The notes under the pieces: model-generated
Databases searched by the model: none
What the model saw: the letters and a program-made list of their open reading frames with translations, nothing else
What the model was told of the DNA's origin: nothing
Position numbers and translations under genes: made by a program
Assembly (NCBI RefSeq): GCF_029894335.1
Contig: NZ_JARXZC010000032.1
Coordinates: forward strand, 27,964-91,963
From: Kitasatospora sp. MAP5-34
GTDB lineage: Bacteria > Actinomycetota > Actinomycetes > Streptomycetales > Streptomycetaceae
DNA length: 64,000 bases
Direction: 5' to 3'
In this document: piece by piece, positions 22,306 to 32,900 of the stretch
Position numbering within the stretch: the first letter of the stretch is position 1
Layout: every line of letters begins with the position of its first letter

Positions 22306-23006
22306 GCGGTATCGCTCCCCACAAATCGTTCGGGACGCCCCAGTAGCAGGCCGGCCGCGATCACGGCGACGACGCCGACGGCGGGCAGGGCGATTCGGTT
22401 GACGGTCCATTCGTGCGCCGGGACCTTGGCGGCGACGCCCATGAACATGTACTGCGCCCGCAGCACCGTGTTGTCCCGGATGGCGGGCGTCATCAGGTAC
22501 TGGGCCAGCCACAGGCCCCCGATCAGGCCGCTTGCGGCGGCCGGGCTGCGCAGGCCGATCGCGATGAGCATCGCCAGTGCGACCAGCCAGAGCATCGGCG
22601 GGGCCCACACCAGGACGTAACCGCCCGTGCCCTGCCCCACTGGCCAGGCGTTCAAGGCGCGGAACACGACGGCGTCCAACAGCGTGACCAGGGCCGCTGG
22701 GGCCACCACCAGGCCGACCCGCAGGAACAGCACCCGGCGGTAGGCCGTAGTGGTCATGACCAGCTCGGCGCCGGGATCACGCCCCACGACCGACGAGGCC
22801 GCGACGGCGGTGCCGAGCGGGGCGAAGCCCGCCAGGACCGCGCCGGCGGCGAGGTCGAGGTGCTCCGCGCCGGCCCCGGTGGCATGCATGACGATCACCA
22901 GGATCGCGCCGCCCAGCGTTGCCGCCAGTGCCGTCACCGGCGGGGCGATGCCGATGACCCGCAGCTCCAATCGGAGGCGGGCCCAGGTGGACCGGTTCAT
23001 GTCCAC
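22302..23006 (-). CDS. Second ABC exporter membrane subunit
   Basis: 234 residues from GTG 23006 (ATG 23000 is an alternative). Six or so hydrophobic stretches (LAATLGGAILVIVMHATG, AGAVLAGFAPLGTAVAASSVV, VGLVVAPAALVTLLDAVVF, PPMLWLVALAMLIAIGL, GVVAVIAAGLLLG). A short arginine-rich start precedes the first span. It is the first gene of the divergent ABC operon and could pair with the next permease as a heterodimeric channel. Confidence 0.8.
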   Translation of the reverse strand: MDMNRSTWARLRLELRVIGIAPPVTALAATLGGAILVIVMHATGAGAEHLDLAAGAVLAGFAPLGTAVAASSVVGRDPGAELVMTTTAYRRVLFLRVGLVVAPAALVTLLDAVVFRALNAWPVGQGTGGYVLVWAPPMLWLVALAMLIAIGLRSPAAASGLIGGLWLAQYLMTPAIRDNTVLRAQYMFMGVAAKVPAHEWTVNRIALPAVGVVAVIAAGLLLGRPERFVGSDTA

Positions 23007-23096
23007 CTGCCGGCTCGTGCAGGTCCCGCGTCGCCGCAGAATGTGTCAAGGTCTCGTTGCATGCCGTCAAGCCTGGTCACGCCGACCGGGACTCGT

Positions 23097-23146
23097 ACCG
23101 GCCAAAAGTACTGATCGGGCGGATCGGAGCGGTCCTTTTGGCCGGT
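23097..23146. promoter_or_regulatory. 12-bp inverted repeat between ABC operon and sensor kinase
   Basis: ACCGGCCAAAAG (23097-23108) and its exact reverse complement CTTTTGGCCGGT (23135-23146) are separated by 26 bases that contain GATCGG twice. It lies in the promoter region between the divergent ABC genes and the two-component genes, so it is a good candidate binding site for the response regulator at 24,333. Confidence 0.6.
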
Positions 23147-23181
23147 GCGGCGGCCGCGACCGGTTCCGTAGCCTGAGCACC

Positions 23182-24336
23182 GTGAGTGTGATGGAACGGC
23201 TGGCCGCACTGGCCGCACTGGCCGCCAGACGAACCAACGTCCTGCTCGGGCTTGCCTTCGCGGCGGTGCTGGCAGCGACGGCCTACTGGCATGCCGCCCA
23301 CGCGGGCGGCCGGGGCTGGTTGCTCGAATGCGGTGTCGGTGCGGTGGTGTGCGTCGCAGCGCTGCTCCGGGAGCGCAACCGGCTGGTCGCCGTGGCCATC
23401 GGCCTGTCCGTCGCGGCTGCCGCCGTCCTCGCCGCCGGCATGGGGTATCTGACCGGTCAGCCCGGCGTTGCCGCGTCCCTGGCGCTGACCGTCCTCGCCG
23501 GCTCGGCGGTCCGGGTCCTGCCGCCCGGACGAGCCGCCGTGGTCGCCGCGGCCGGGCTCGCGGTCACGGTACTCGGCCGGCTCGTGACCACCTCACATGC
23601 CGTTGCCCCGTTCCACATGGGCGTCCAGGGCTGGTTGGCCGGTCTTGGCACGGGGCTCGTCCTGCGCTTTCTGGAGCATCACCGCCAGGCCGCCGTCGAG
23701 GCGGTGCGGCGAGACGAACGCCTGGCCCTAGCTCGGGAGTTGCACGATGTCGTCGCCCACCATGTCTCCGGCATCGTGATGCACACCCACGCCGCCCAGA
23801 TCATGCTCCGCAAGCAGCCCGACCTCCTCGGCGACGCCCTGGCGGACATCGAACGCTCGGGCACCGACGCCATGGACGCCATGCGACGGGTGGTAGCCCT
23901 GCTCCGCGACGCGGAGGACGGCGCTGCCGTCACTGCGGGCCCCGAGCAACTCATCGACCTGGTCCGCCGCTTCGAAGAGCACGGACCGGCCGTCGATCTC
24001 CGGCTGCCCACCGCAGCGCCGACCTGGCCACCCGTGGTCACCACCACCGTGTACCGGGTCGTCCAGGAATCCCTGACCAACATCGCCCGCCACGCCCGCG
24101 GCGCCTGCGCGGCCACCGTCACCATCTCCCAGGACAGCACGGACATCACCGTCGAGATCGACAACGATGCTCCGCCGCACCCCCCGATCCGCGCCTCCCC
24201 GCGTGGCGGCTACGGCCTGGTCGGCATGCGCGAGCGCGTCGAGGCACTGGGCGGTACGCTCAACGCCGGTCCGCAGCCCGGCGCCGGCTGGTCGGTACGG
24301 GCCACCCTGCCCCTGCATGCCGGAGACCGCCCGTGA
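23182..24336 (+). CDS. Sensor histidine kinase, DesK/HisKA_3 type
   Basis: 384 residues from GTG 23182 (GTG 23188 or ATG 23191 also possible). Five or six membrane spans fill residues 10-160. The dimerisation box is RELHDVVAHHVSGIVMHTHA, whose first histidine is the phosphate site. The ATP-binding part has VVQESLTNIARHA (N box) and GYGLVGMRERVEALGG (G box). It is the class that pairs with NarL/LuxR-type regulators and often senses the membrane. It is coupled to the regulator gene by a GTGA overlap. Confidence 0.92.
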   Translation: MSVMERLAALAALAARRTNVLLGLAFAAVLAATAYWHAAHAGGRGWLLECGVGAVVCVAALLRERNRLVAVAIGLSVAAAAVLAAGMGYLTGQPGVAASLALTVLAGSAVRVLPPGRAAVVAAAGLAVTVLGRLVTTSHAVAPFHMGVQGWLAGLGTGLVLRFLEHHRQAAVEAVRRDERLALARELHDVVAHHVSGIVMHTHAAQIMLRKQPDLLGDALADIERSGTDAMDAMRRVVALLRDAEDGAAVTAGPEQLIDLVRRFEEHGPAVDLRLPTAAPTWPPVVTTTVYRVVQESLTNIARHARGACAATVTISQDSTDITVEIDNDAPPHPPIRASPRGGYGLVGMRERVEALGGTLNAGPQPGAGWSVRATLPLHAGDRP

Positions 24337-25013
24337 GCATCAGCGTGCTGGTCGCCGACGACCAGGCCATGATCCGCACCAGCCTGCGCCTCATCCTGGA
24401 GGACGAGCCCGACATCACCGTCGTCGCGGAAGCACGCGACGGTGCCGAGGCCGTCGCCCTGGCCCGCCAACTGCGGCCCGACGTCTGCCTCATCGACATC
24501 CGCATGCCCCGCCTCGACGGCATCGACGTCACCCGCGCACTCGCCGGACCGGGCATCGCCGACCCGCTCCGGGTCGTCATCGTCACCACCTTCGGACTCG
24601 ACGAGTACGTCTACGGCGCCCTCCAGGCCGGAGCCCTCGGATTCGTCCTCAAAGACGGCGACCCCACCCTGTTCACCGCCGCCGTGCGGGCCGCCAGCAC
24701 CGGGGACGCCCTGATCTCCCCATCGATCACCCGGCGCCTGCTCCGCAACCTCGCCCCCATCAAGACCTCCCCCGCCCTCCAGCCCAACCCCCCGCTCACC
24801 GACCGGGAAACCGACGTCATCCGCGCCGTCGCCCGGGGCCGCACCAACCAGGAGATCGCGGCCGCCCTCTTCATCTCCGTCAGCACCGTGAAGGGCCACC
24901 TCGCCGCGATCCAGAACAAACTCGGAGCCCGCAACCGCAGCGAGATCACCGCCTGGGCCTGGGAATCCCACCTCATGCCGGGCAGCGCAGATCAACGGAA
25001 CAGCGGCCGATAG
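24333..25013 (+). CDS. NarL/LuxR-type response regulator
   Basis: 226 residues from GTG 24333. The receiver domain has the phosphate-accepting aspartate in VCLIDIRMPRLDG, plus VTTFGLDEYVYGALQAGALGFVLKD. The C-terminal HTH is LTDRETDVIRAVARGRTNQEIAAALFISVSTVKGHLAAIQNKLGARNR. Together with the kinase it probably controls the divergent exporter operon. The inverted repeat at 23,097 is its likely target. Confidence 0.92.
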   Translation: MSISVLVADDQAMIRTSLRLILEDEPDITVVAEARDGAEAVALARQLRPDVCLIDIRMPRLDGIDVTRALAGPGIADPLRVVIVTTFGLDEYVYGALQAGALGFVLKDGDPTLFTAAVRAASTGDALISPSITRRLLRNLAPIKTSPALQPNPPLTDRETDVIRAVARGRTNQEIAAALFISVSTVKGHLAAIQNKLGARNRSEITAWAWESHLMPGSADQRNSGR

Positions 25014-25068
25014 CACCAGCGCCGGTGGGCCGAGTCAGGCGGGGGACTGGGGGATCCCCGTTCATCAC

Positions 25069-25086
25069 GTGATGGCGCATGAGTGC
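25069..25086 (+). pseudogene. Tiny remnant resembling the DUF255 'HVMAHES' segment
   Basis: GTGATGGCGCATGAGTGC differs at two of 18 positions from the intact gene at the active-site region (GTGATGGCCCATGAGTCC near 30,980). It would encode VMAHEC. It overlaps the perfect palindrome CATCACGTGATG (25063-25074). A match this short could be chance, but the place, next to copy 2, is suggestive. Confidence 0.4.
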
Positions 25087-25148
25087 AAATCGGCCAAGCG
25101 GGTGCGGGTTCCGTCGTCGGGGGCGGGGAACTTGAGAGGCTGGGGCGT

Positions 25149-25310
25149 ATGAACCGGTTGGCTGGTGTGACCTCGCCTTATCTGCTTCAGCGCGCCGATG
25201 ATCCGGTCGACTGGTGGCCCTGGGGACCGGAGGCTTTCGAGGAAGCACGGCGGCGCAACGTGCCCGTTCTGCCATTGGTCGGCTACGCAGCGTGTCACTG
25301 GTTCCAATGA
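25149..25310 (+). pseudogene. Truncated DUF255/YyaL N terminus (copy 2)
   Basis: 53 codons from ATG 25149 to TGA 25310. The text MNRLAGVTSPYLLQRADDPV, then DWWPWGPEAFEEARRR and VGYAACHW, matches the first 51 residues of the intact protein at about 80 percent identity by eye. The two genes part exactly at the active site: the intact protein reads CHWCHVMAHES, this one CHWFQ and stop. A full-length ancestor was therefore cut at the catalytic CxxC motif. Confidence 0.85.
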
Positions 25311-25584
25311 CTTAACACAACCCGGTAGTTCTGACCTGGGATGTTTTCGGGGAGTGCCGGCGTGGGCACGTACGATGAGCGACTGTGCAGGGAGATGGAC
25401 GCCCGGGTCATAGTTCAGCTGGCCGCCTCGCCCGAACAGTACGCCTGCATCCGCCCAGCGCTTGGAGGGCACACCCCGCTGCTCCTGTCCACGAGTATGA
25501 CGCCGCCCCGGCCGGCACTCTCATGGTGGACCCCGCGCAGGACCGTGGCCCCATATCCTGAGAGGCGACAGGAAGGAGCCGTTG

Positions 25585-26130
25585 ATGAGCATCGACGCGG
25601 TCATGCACACCGAGTTCCCCGCTGGGTACGTGGTCTTCTTCGGTACCGACGGGAAGGTGGTCATGACTCCGCAGAGCTTCGAGCACTCCAGCACGATCAA
25701 GTCGATGCAGATCGACTCGCTCTTGCTCGGCCGGCACGCGAAGACAGCCTCCGACGTCTACCTGGACTTCCCGGCCGACGAGAACTCCGCCCCGGACTTC
25801 GCGATCCTGCGGGAGGACGCGCAGCGGCAGGGCAAGCGCTACGGCTTCGAGGACGTGCTGTTGATCGCCGAGGTTGTGTCAGTCTCCTCCGCGCGCAAGG
25901 ACTACGACGACTGCACCGCGAAGTACGGCCGCTACGGCATCCCGGTCTATGTGGTGGTGGACCCGTACGCCGCGGAGGTCGTCGTCCACACCCAGCCCAC
26001 CAGCTCCGGTTACATCGCGGCGCACACCCACAAGTACGGCTCGGGCAAGCTGCCCATCGAGCTGGCCGACGGGCGGACCTACACCCTCGACCTGGACGAA
26101 CTGCCCCGGCCCGAGCCGGATGCCTGCTGA
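25585..26130 (+). CDS. Uma2-family putative nuclease
   Basis: 181 residues from ATG 25585, preceded by GGAAGGAG. It matches the Uma2 (DUF820) group, a PD-(D/E)xK nuclease-like fold: PDFAILRE, LIAEVVSVSSARKDYDDCTAKYGRYGIPVYVVVDP. The acidic and lysine residues E-V-V...D...K-Y are in the expected order. Uma2 genes are abundant in actinomycetes and their function is largely unknown. About 270 bases upstream have no identified gene and follow the truncated DUF255 copy. Its 3' end overlaps the end of the convergent membrane gene by 52 bases. Confidence 0.8.
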   Translation: MSIDAVMHTEFPAGYVVFFGTDGKVVMTPQSFEHSSTIKSMQIDSLLLGRHAKTASDVYLDFPADENSAPDFAILREDAQRQGKRYGFEDVLLIAEVVSVSSARKDYDDCTAKYGRYGIPVYVVVDPYAAEVVVHTQPTSSGYIAAHTHKYGSGKLPIELADGRTYTLDLDELPRPEPDAC

Positions 26131-26750
26131 CCGTACAGCGGAGCCCGCTCGCGCCTCCGCGCACTGGAGGCGTCGTACGCGTGTGTGGAGCGGGTCCGGC
26201 GGGGCTGGTGCTGCCGCTCCGTACGGCGCAGGAACTGCCAGCCCAGCACGGCCAGGGCGAGCGTCTGCACGAGAGAAGTGAGCGCGAGCAGGGGCTGAAC
26301 GGTGGGAGAGCACCAGAACGCGGTGGTGCAGATTATCGGCAGGACCAGGTAGGCGCACAGGTCCACCACGGTCTGAAGCCGCTTGCGCATGGCGTGGCCC
26401 GCAACGTTGCGGTGGTAGACCTCCCAGCCGAACACTGTGCCATGGGCGGAGGCGAGTTTCCCCAGGCGCGGTCCCAGTTGGTCGCGGACGTAGCAGCCGA
26501 TCGCCGAGATCTTCTCGTCGTTGACCAGATAGGTCCAGCCCAGGATCAGGCAGATCGCCGGGACGAAGAGCAGCAGTCGGGACTGTCCGCTCTGGACGGT
26601 GACCACCACGACCGCAGTGGCTGCGGCGAGCGTGAAGTAGAGCAGGTTGTCGCGGAACCCTATGCGGGTCTTCTGTTCGTCCTTGAGGCAGTCGTACTCG
26701 GCCAGCAGGATCTTGCTCTCGGTGACATCGTCCGTGGAGGTCACAGGCAT
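26079..26750 (-). CDS. Four-span membrane protein of the conflict-like operon
   Basis: 223 residues. A polar start (ESKILLAEYDCLKDEQKTRIGFRDNLLYF) precedes four hydrophobic spans: two around residues 35-75 (LAAATAVVVVTVQS, LLLFVPAICLILGWTYLV) and two around 130-170 (LCAYLVLPIICTTAFW, LALTSLVQTLALAVLGW). The last 50 residues are basic and Arg/Ser-rich. I do not recognise a named family; the layout resembles small membrane effectors of bacterial conflict systems. It is 20 bases after the 653-residue gene and is probably the last member of the four-gene unit. Confidence 0.7.
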   Translation of the reverse strand: MPVTSTDDVTESKILLAEYDCLKDEQKTRIGFRDNLLYFTLAAATAVVVVTVQSGQSRLLLFVPAICLILGWTYLVNDEKISAIGCYVRDQLGPRLGKLASAHGTVFGWEVYHRNVAGHAMRKRLQTVVDLCAYLVLPIICTTAFWCSPTVQPLLALTSLVQTLALAVLGWQFLRRTERQHQPRRTRSTHAYDASSARRRERAPLYGQQASGSGRGSSSRSRV

Positions 26751-26770
26751 TCCTATGGTCGAGTTCGGGA

Positions 26771-28732
26771 TCAGCCGGCGATCTGGAAGGGTGTCAGGTT
26801 GTCGGGGCCGTGCCGTTCGATCCAGCTCTTCCCGTCCGCCGCTATCCCCTCCAGGAGGCGGAAGGTGTGAGTGGAGCCGGTCGCGCTGAGGTTGATCTCG
26901 GAGATCTCCTGGGAGTTCTCGTTCGGCGCCAGTTGATGGGCGTCGGCGTCCTTGATGCGGATCTTCCTGGCAGGTCCGTTAGTGAGGACGAGTTCCAGGT
27001 CGTAGCCGACGTCGACGTTCTCCGTCACCTGCACGGAGGACACCGCGTCGAACCGGTAGTTGCTCCGCTGCTCGTTCCTGCGCGTCGCGTCGGAGAAGTT
27101 GAACTCGGAGCTGACCTCGCGGATGCCGTCCTGGGTGAACAGGAACAGGCGGAAGACGTAGTGCGAGTACCGCCAGGGGCCGCCCCTGACCCGGCCCCGT
27201 TTGTAGGAAGGACCCGGGGCCACCAGGATGGTGTGGGTGATCAGGTCGCGCCAGGTGAGCTGGTGGTGCCGGAGCGCCTCATCGACGAACGAGGTCTTGT
27301 CACAGGTGAGCCAGGTCTCCATTTCCAGCTCGCTGGGGCGTGTCGCGTCCAGGAACGACTGCCAGCGCTGGTGGGCGATCTGTCGTGCGGTCAGTTGTTC
27401 CTGGTACTCCTGGGTCTCGCGGATCAGTCGGTACTCCTCGCGCCTGATCTGATACCACCGGGAAGCGGCCGCGTGCCCGGACCAGGCCGCACCGAGCACG
27501 GCCAGAAACACCCACAGCGGCCGAGGTTGGGCGGCACCCGAGACCGCCGTGCCGAACGCGGCCAGGGCCGCGGCGCCGAGAACGGCGAGGGCCGCTACGG
27601 TCAGGGCCTTCGTCCTGCCCGGGGTCTGCTCCTGGCGGTGCTGGAACAGGGTGCCGTCGTTGTGGCGGTTCCGGGTGTCCTCGGCGAGGTACCGGATCAG
27701 CCAGTTGACCCGCTCCACACCGATCCGGCTCTCCCGGTAGAGGTCCGCGATCTCGGCCGCGAGGCTGCCGCGGACCTGAGCGGTGTGGGCGAGCCAGGCG
27801 TCCGGGGCGAACCCGTAGGGCGTGCGAACGCTGAAGTAGTGATCGAACGAATGGCGGACGCCCTTGGTGAACCCGCCCTCGGCAGAGGCGGGATCGCGCG
27901 GGTGCGGGACGCGGGGCCCGGATGCGGGGCCCGGCCGGGATTCCCGGCCCCACCACCGGAGACCGCAACGGGCCGCGGTCAGGCCCGCGCCGAGCGCCAC
28001 CAGTAACTCGACGACCGCCTGGGTCGGATCAGCGATCAGCGCCAGGGTCCAGAGGAGCACACTGCTGACGACGAACAGGACCGCCCGGACCGGGAGGGCC
28101 GCCTGGGCGGCGGCAGCGGTGCTCGGGCGGGGCGGAACGGCCCGCGCCCCGATGGGGGTGGGCGCGAAGTAGGCCCAGACCCGCCGGGCCCGCTCGTTGC
28201 CGAAGCGCTCCGCCCCGGCACGTTCGCGGGTCTCCGCCCACAGATCGTCCTTCAGACCTCCGGTGAGAATGAGGTCGAGGTGGCGGAGGATCGCGTCGTG
28301 CTGGCGGAGCGGCAGGTCCTGCAGCTGCTTCAGCACGGGGCCGGTTTCGCCGTTGGCGGTGCTGAGTACCGCCAGCAGGTCGAAAGTGACGCGCAGGGCT
28401 TCCTTCCACTCGTCCTCGGCGTAGGTCTGCACGAGCCCGGAGGTGTAACGCAGCCGCTGGACCTCTTCGGTGCTGAGGTCGTGGTGGGTGCGTGCGCTGA
28501 GCATGGCAAGCACCCAGTGGAAACGCACCTCCGCACCGTCGTACCCGTGGACGATCGCATCAGTGATCATTTCGCGGGCGCGGCTGGGGACGCCGTCCTG
28601 CAGGAGTTGCACGCCCACCCGGTACTTCTCCTGCGGCGAGGCGTCCGGGTGGACGAGGTAGATGGTGGAGTCGTGTACGGTCTCGGCCTGGATCCCGATG
28701 GTGGAGTTGTACGCGGCGTTGCTGTGGCTCAT
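26771..28732 (-). CDS. Large membrane protein with an N-terminal NSTxG motif
   Basis: 653 residues from ATG 28732, which overlaps the nucleosidase stop as ATGA. Order: NSTIGIQAETVHDSTIYL at residues 9-26, a helical soluble region to about 200, two membrane spans (about 211-262), a soluble stretch, two more spans (about 377-434), and a C-terminal domain rich in strands. No family is recognised. The first 25 residues resemble the motif at about 270-297 of the nucleosidase coded just upstream (NSTVGVMAGSVTGSNVHL). Shared short motifs of this kind could be a contact by which the parts of the system recognise one another. Confidence 0.75.
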   Translation of the reverse strand: MSHSNAAYNSTIGIQAETVHDSTIYLVHPDASPQEKYRVGVQLLQDGVPSRAREMITDAIVHGYDGAEVRFHWVLAMLSARTHHDLSTEEVQRLRYTSGLVQTYAEDEWKEALRVTFDLLAVLSTANGETGPVLKQLQDLPLRQHDAILRHLDLILTGGLKDDLWAETRERAGAERFGNERARRVWAYFAPTPIGARAVPPRPSTAAAAQAALPVRAVLFVVSSVLLWTLALIADPTQAVVELLVALGAGLTAARCGLRWWGRESRPGPASGPRVPHPRDPASAEGGFTKGVRHSFDHYFSVRTPYGFAPDAWLAHTAQVRGSLAAEIADLYRESRIGVERVNWLIRYLAEDTRNRHNDGTLFQHRQEQTPGRTKALTVAALAVLGAAALAAFGTAVSGAAQPRPLWVFLAVLGAAWSGHAAASRWYQIRREEYRLIRETQEYQEQLTARQIAHQRWQSFLDATRPSELEMETWLTCDKTSFVDEALRHHQLTWRDLITHTILVAPGPSYKRGRVRGGPWRYSHYVFRLFLFTQDGIREVSSEFNFSDATRRNEQRSNYRFDAVSSVQVTENVDVGYDLELVLTNGPARKIRIKDADAHQLAPNENSQEISEINLSATGSTHTFRLLEGIAADGKSWIERHGPDNLTPFQIAG

Positions 28733-29892
28733 GCCAGGTCACCGGCCGCGGCGACGATGGGAGCCAGTGCGGCCACCAGCGCGGGGTACTCCGCGACCAG
28801 TCCGCGCAGCCTCCTGAGCGTCATGACCGTCCGCTTCGACGATTCAGGGGTGTTTCCCCCGGCCGAGCGGAGGGCGGAGTCCAGATCGGTCAGGGCCTCC
28901 CGGCAGGTGTCCTCGTCGAGGGTGCCCTCGGCACGGTGCCACGCCAACTGGTCGTGGAAACATTCCAGTTCCGCGATCAGGTCGGTCGGGCCGGATGCCT
29001 TCGGGGCCGTGTTCAGGTGGACGTTGCTGCCCGTGACCGAGCCGGCCATGACGCCGACGGTGCTGTTGTGCGCGGTGTTGCTGACGTGTCGGTCGAGCTG
29101 GTCGGTCGAGCGGACCCTGTCGTCCCGGGGCATCGCGGTCTCCTCCTGTTCTCCCAGCAGTTCCACCGCCAAGCGGGTGGCGAAGGCCGCCGCGTTCGCT
29201 GCGGCCTTCGGCTGCCAGTTGCGGTCCTCCGCGCTGTTCTTCGTGCCGTCTGCCCGGTCGCTGATCCCCCGGACGATGGCCACCGGCGCCCCGTTGAGAT
29301 GGCCGGCCTGTGCCACACCGGCCGCCTCCATCTCGATGGCGAGTGCGTCGTTGTAGTGCCGCCGGATCCACTTCGCCTCGGCCGAGATCCTCGAGTTCTG
29401 GACGATCTCGCCGGCGGCGATTGCCCCGAAGCGCACCTGCGGCGCGTCCTCGTGACCAGGTGCGGGGTCCGCCCAGTCGTTCAGGCGGGCCAGGTGGGAG
29501 GCGAGCTGGCTGATGCCGTGCGGTGCTTCCCACACCCGAGGGCGGGCTTTGAGCCCGTCGTCCTCGCTGGTCCCGCCGTGGTAGGCGTACACGTGTGACG
29601 CCATCACCACGTCGCCCAGCCTGGTGGTGTCCCACAGGGCGCCGGCGACCCCGACGAACAGCACGGCCACCGGTGAGAACTCTTGAATCGCGCGTTCGGC
29701 GATCACCGCGGCGGAATGGTTCCCCTTGCTCGTCAGGCCGAGCGCGACGTTGCACGACGTGCCCCGCACGGATCCCACTTCGAACCGGGTACCACGCTCA
29801 TGGCGGTGCACCTGCGGATCGGCCAGCCTCTGGCGCACGGCCTGGTACTCAAGATTGAGGGCGGTGAGAATCACCACCGAGCCATTCGACAT
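28729..29892 (-). CDS. MTAN/PNP-family nucleosidase with NSTxG and helical C terminus
   Basis: 387 residues. The N-terminal 250 residues form a phosphorylase/nucleosidase fold: VVILTALNLEYQAVRQRL, LFVGVAGALWDTTRLGDVV, ALAIEMEAAGVAQAG (substrate-binding Met-Glu) and IVRGISDRAD (acid aspartate). The best-known relatives are 5'-methylthioadenosine/S-adenosylhomocysteine nucleosidases, but such domains are also effectors in immunity, some cleaving ATP (established for Detocs). Residues 270-297 hold NSTVGVMAGSVTGSNVHL, and the last 90 are helical. The extra parts and operon context favour a conflict role over housekeeping. Nothing here proves the substrate. It starts directly after the Nudix gene stop. 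Confidence 0.8.
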   Translation of the reverse strand: MSNGSVVILTALNLEYQAVRQRLADPQVHRHERGTRFEVGSVRGTSCNVALGLTSKGNHSAAVIAERAIQEFSPVAVLFVGVAGALWDTTRLGDVVMASHVYAYHGGTSEDDGLKARPRVWEAPHGISQLASHLARLNDWADPAPGHEDAPQVRFGAIAAGEIVQNSRISAEAKWIRRHYNDALAIEMEAAGVAQAGHLNGAPVAIVRGISDRADGTKNSAEDRNWQPKAAANAAAFATRLAVELLGEQEETAMPRDDRVRSTDQLDRHVSNTAHNSTVGVMAGSVTGSNVHLNTAPKASGPTDLIAELECFHDQLAWHRAEGTLDEDTCREALTDLDSALRSAGGNTPESSKRTVMTLRRLRGLVAEYPALVAALAPIVAAAGDLA

Positions 29893-30636
29893 CTACTCCT
29901 CTTCCCCTCTCGTGTTCTCTTCCGTTGCGGATGGCGCGGGGCGGATCAGCGGTGGGAACAGCACGGTTTTCGGACCGGCCCGGTACAGCCGTGCGGGCCG
30001 TCCTCCCGTGGTCCTGCGGTCCGTGCCGGCGGGGATGATGAATCCCTTCGCGGCTTGGACCTTCCGGTAGAAATTGCGGGTGTCGAGTTCGGTGCCCCAG
30101 ACAGCCTCATACACCTGTTGCAGCTCCGCGATGGTGAAGCTCTCCTCGCAGAAGGCTGTGGCCAGCGCTGAGAACTCGAGCTTGGTGCGCGCGTGTTCGA
30201 TCCCGTCCGTAGCGATTCGGCGGTGGTCGAAGGCGAGCTCCACCTCGCCGGACAGGACAGCTTCTGCGGGAAGCCACGCGGCGTCGGTGGCATCCGTCCC
30301 CGCGACCGGGTCGGGCAGCCCCGGCGCGATCGCCAGGTGGGCCACGGAGACGACCCGGCCCCGCGGATCGCGGCCCGAGGACCCGTACACGGCCAGCTGT
30401 TCAAGGTGCACCGAGTCGGCGGTCAGGGTCGTTTCCTCGCTCAGTTCACGGTGGGCGGCATCCAGAATCTCCTCACCATCGTGGTTCAGGAACCCTCCGG
30501 GCAGGGCGAGCATGCCCCGGAAGGGGTCTTCGCCCCGCTCCACCAGGAGGACGTGCAGGCGGCTCTCCCGCAGCGTCAGGATCACGAGATCGACCGTCAG
30601 CAGTACAGGAGTTGGTGACCACACGTCATCTTGCAT
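29893..30636 (-). CDS. NrtR-like Nudix-domain transcriptional regulator
   Basis: 247 residues from ATG 30636 (TTG 30645 is another in-frame start). The N-terminal Nudix fold has a box GGFLNHDGEEILDAAHRELSEET that is one residue longer than the canonical spacing yet keeps RExxEE. The C-terminal part (IAELQQVYEAVWGTELDTRNFYRKVQ, then GRPARLYR) is the winged helix of NrtR regulators, which respond to NAD-related metabolites. It is the first gene of a four-gene unit and its promoter faces the DUF255 gene. Control of the operon by a nucleotide signal would fit with the nucleosidase, but that is inference. Confidence 0.8.
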   Translation of the reverse strand: MQDDVWSPTPVLLTVDLVILTLRESRLHVLLVERGEDPFRGMLALPGGFLNHDGEEILDAAHRELSEETTLTADSVHLEQLAVYGSSGRDPRGRVVSVAHLAIAPGLPDPVAGTDATDAAWLPAEAVLSGEVELAFDHRRIATDGIEHARTKLEFSALATAFCEESFTIAELQQVYEAVWGTELDTRNFYRKVQAAKGFIIPAGTDRRTTGGRPARLYRAGPKTVLFPPLIRPAPSATEENTRGEEE

Positions 30637-30820
30637 GTCCTGCAAGGTACTTCAGTTATTGTCACTTGCACAAGAAGGGGGGTGATGGGGATTGCTGTGC
30701 CGCTCGACTCCGCAGCCGCGGCGCGTGCGGCGGGACCGCACGGATCGACCGGCTGGCACCGACCCCACCAGTCCGTTCCGGTTTCGAGGTTTCCACGGCC
30801 GGTGCTGCGATACTGCCCAC

Positions 30821-32854
<2,034 letters not shown>

Positions 32855-32900
32855 CGGAAATCCGGGTGCGCCGGGCGCCGGTGGTCGGACACGATGTGGC

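Noticed and set aside
25341..25580. Gene between the truncated DUF255 copy and Uma2
   Set aside because: The visible frame from about 25,341 shows no family and runs into Uma2 out of frame.
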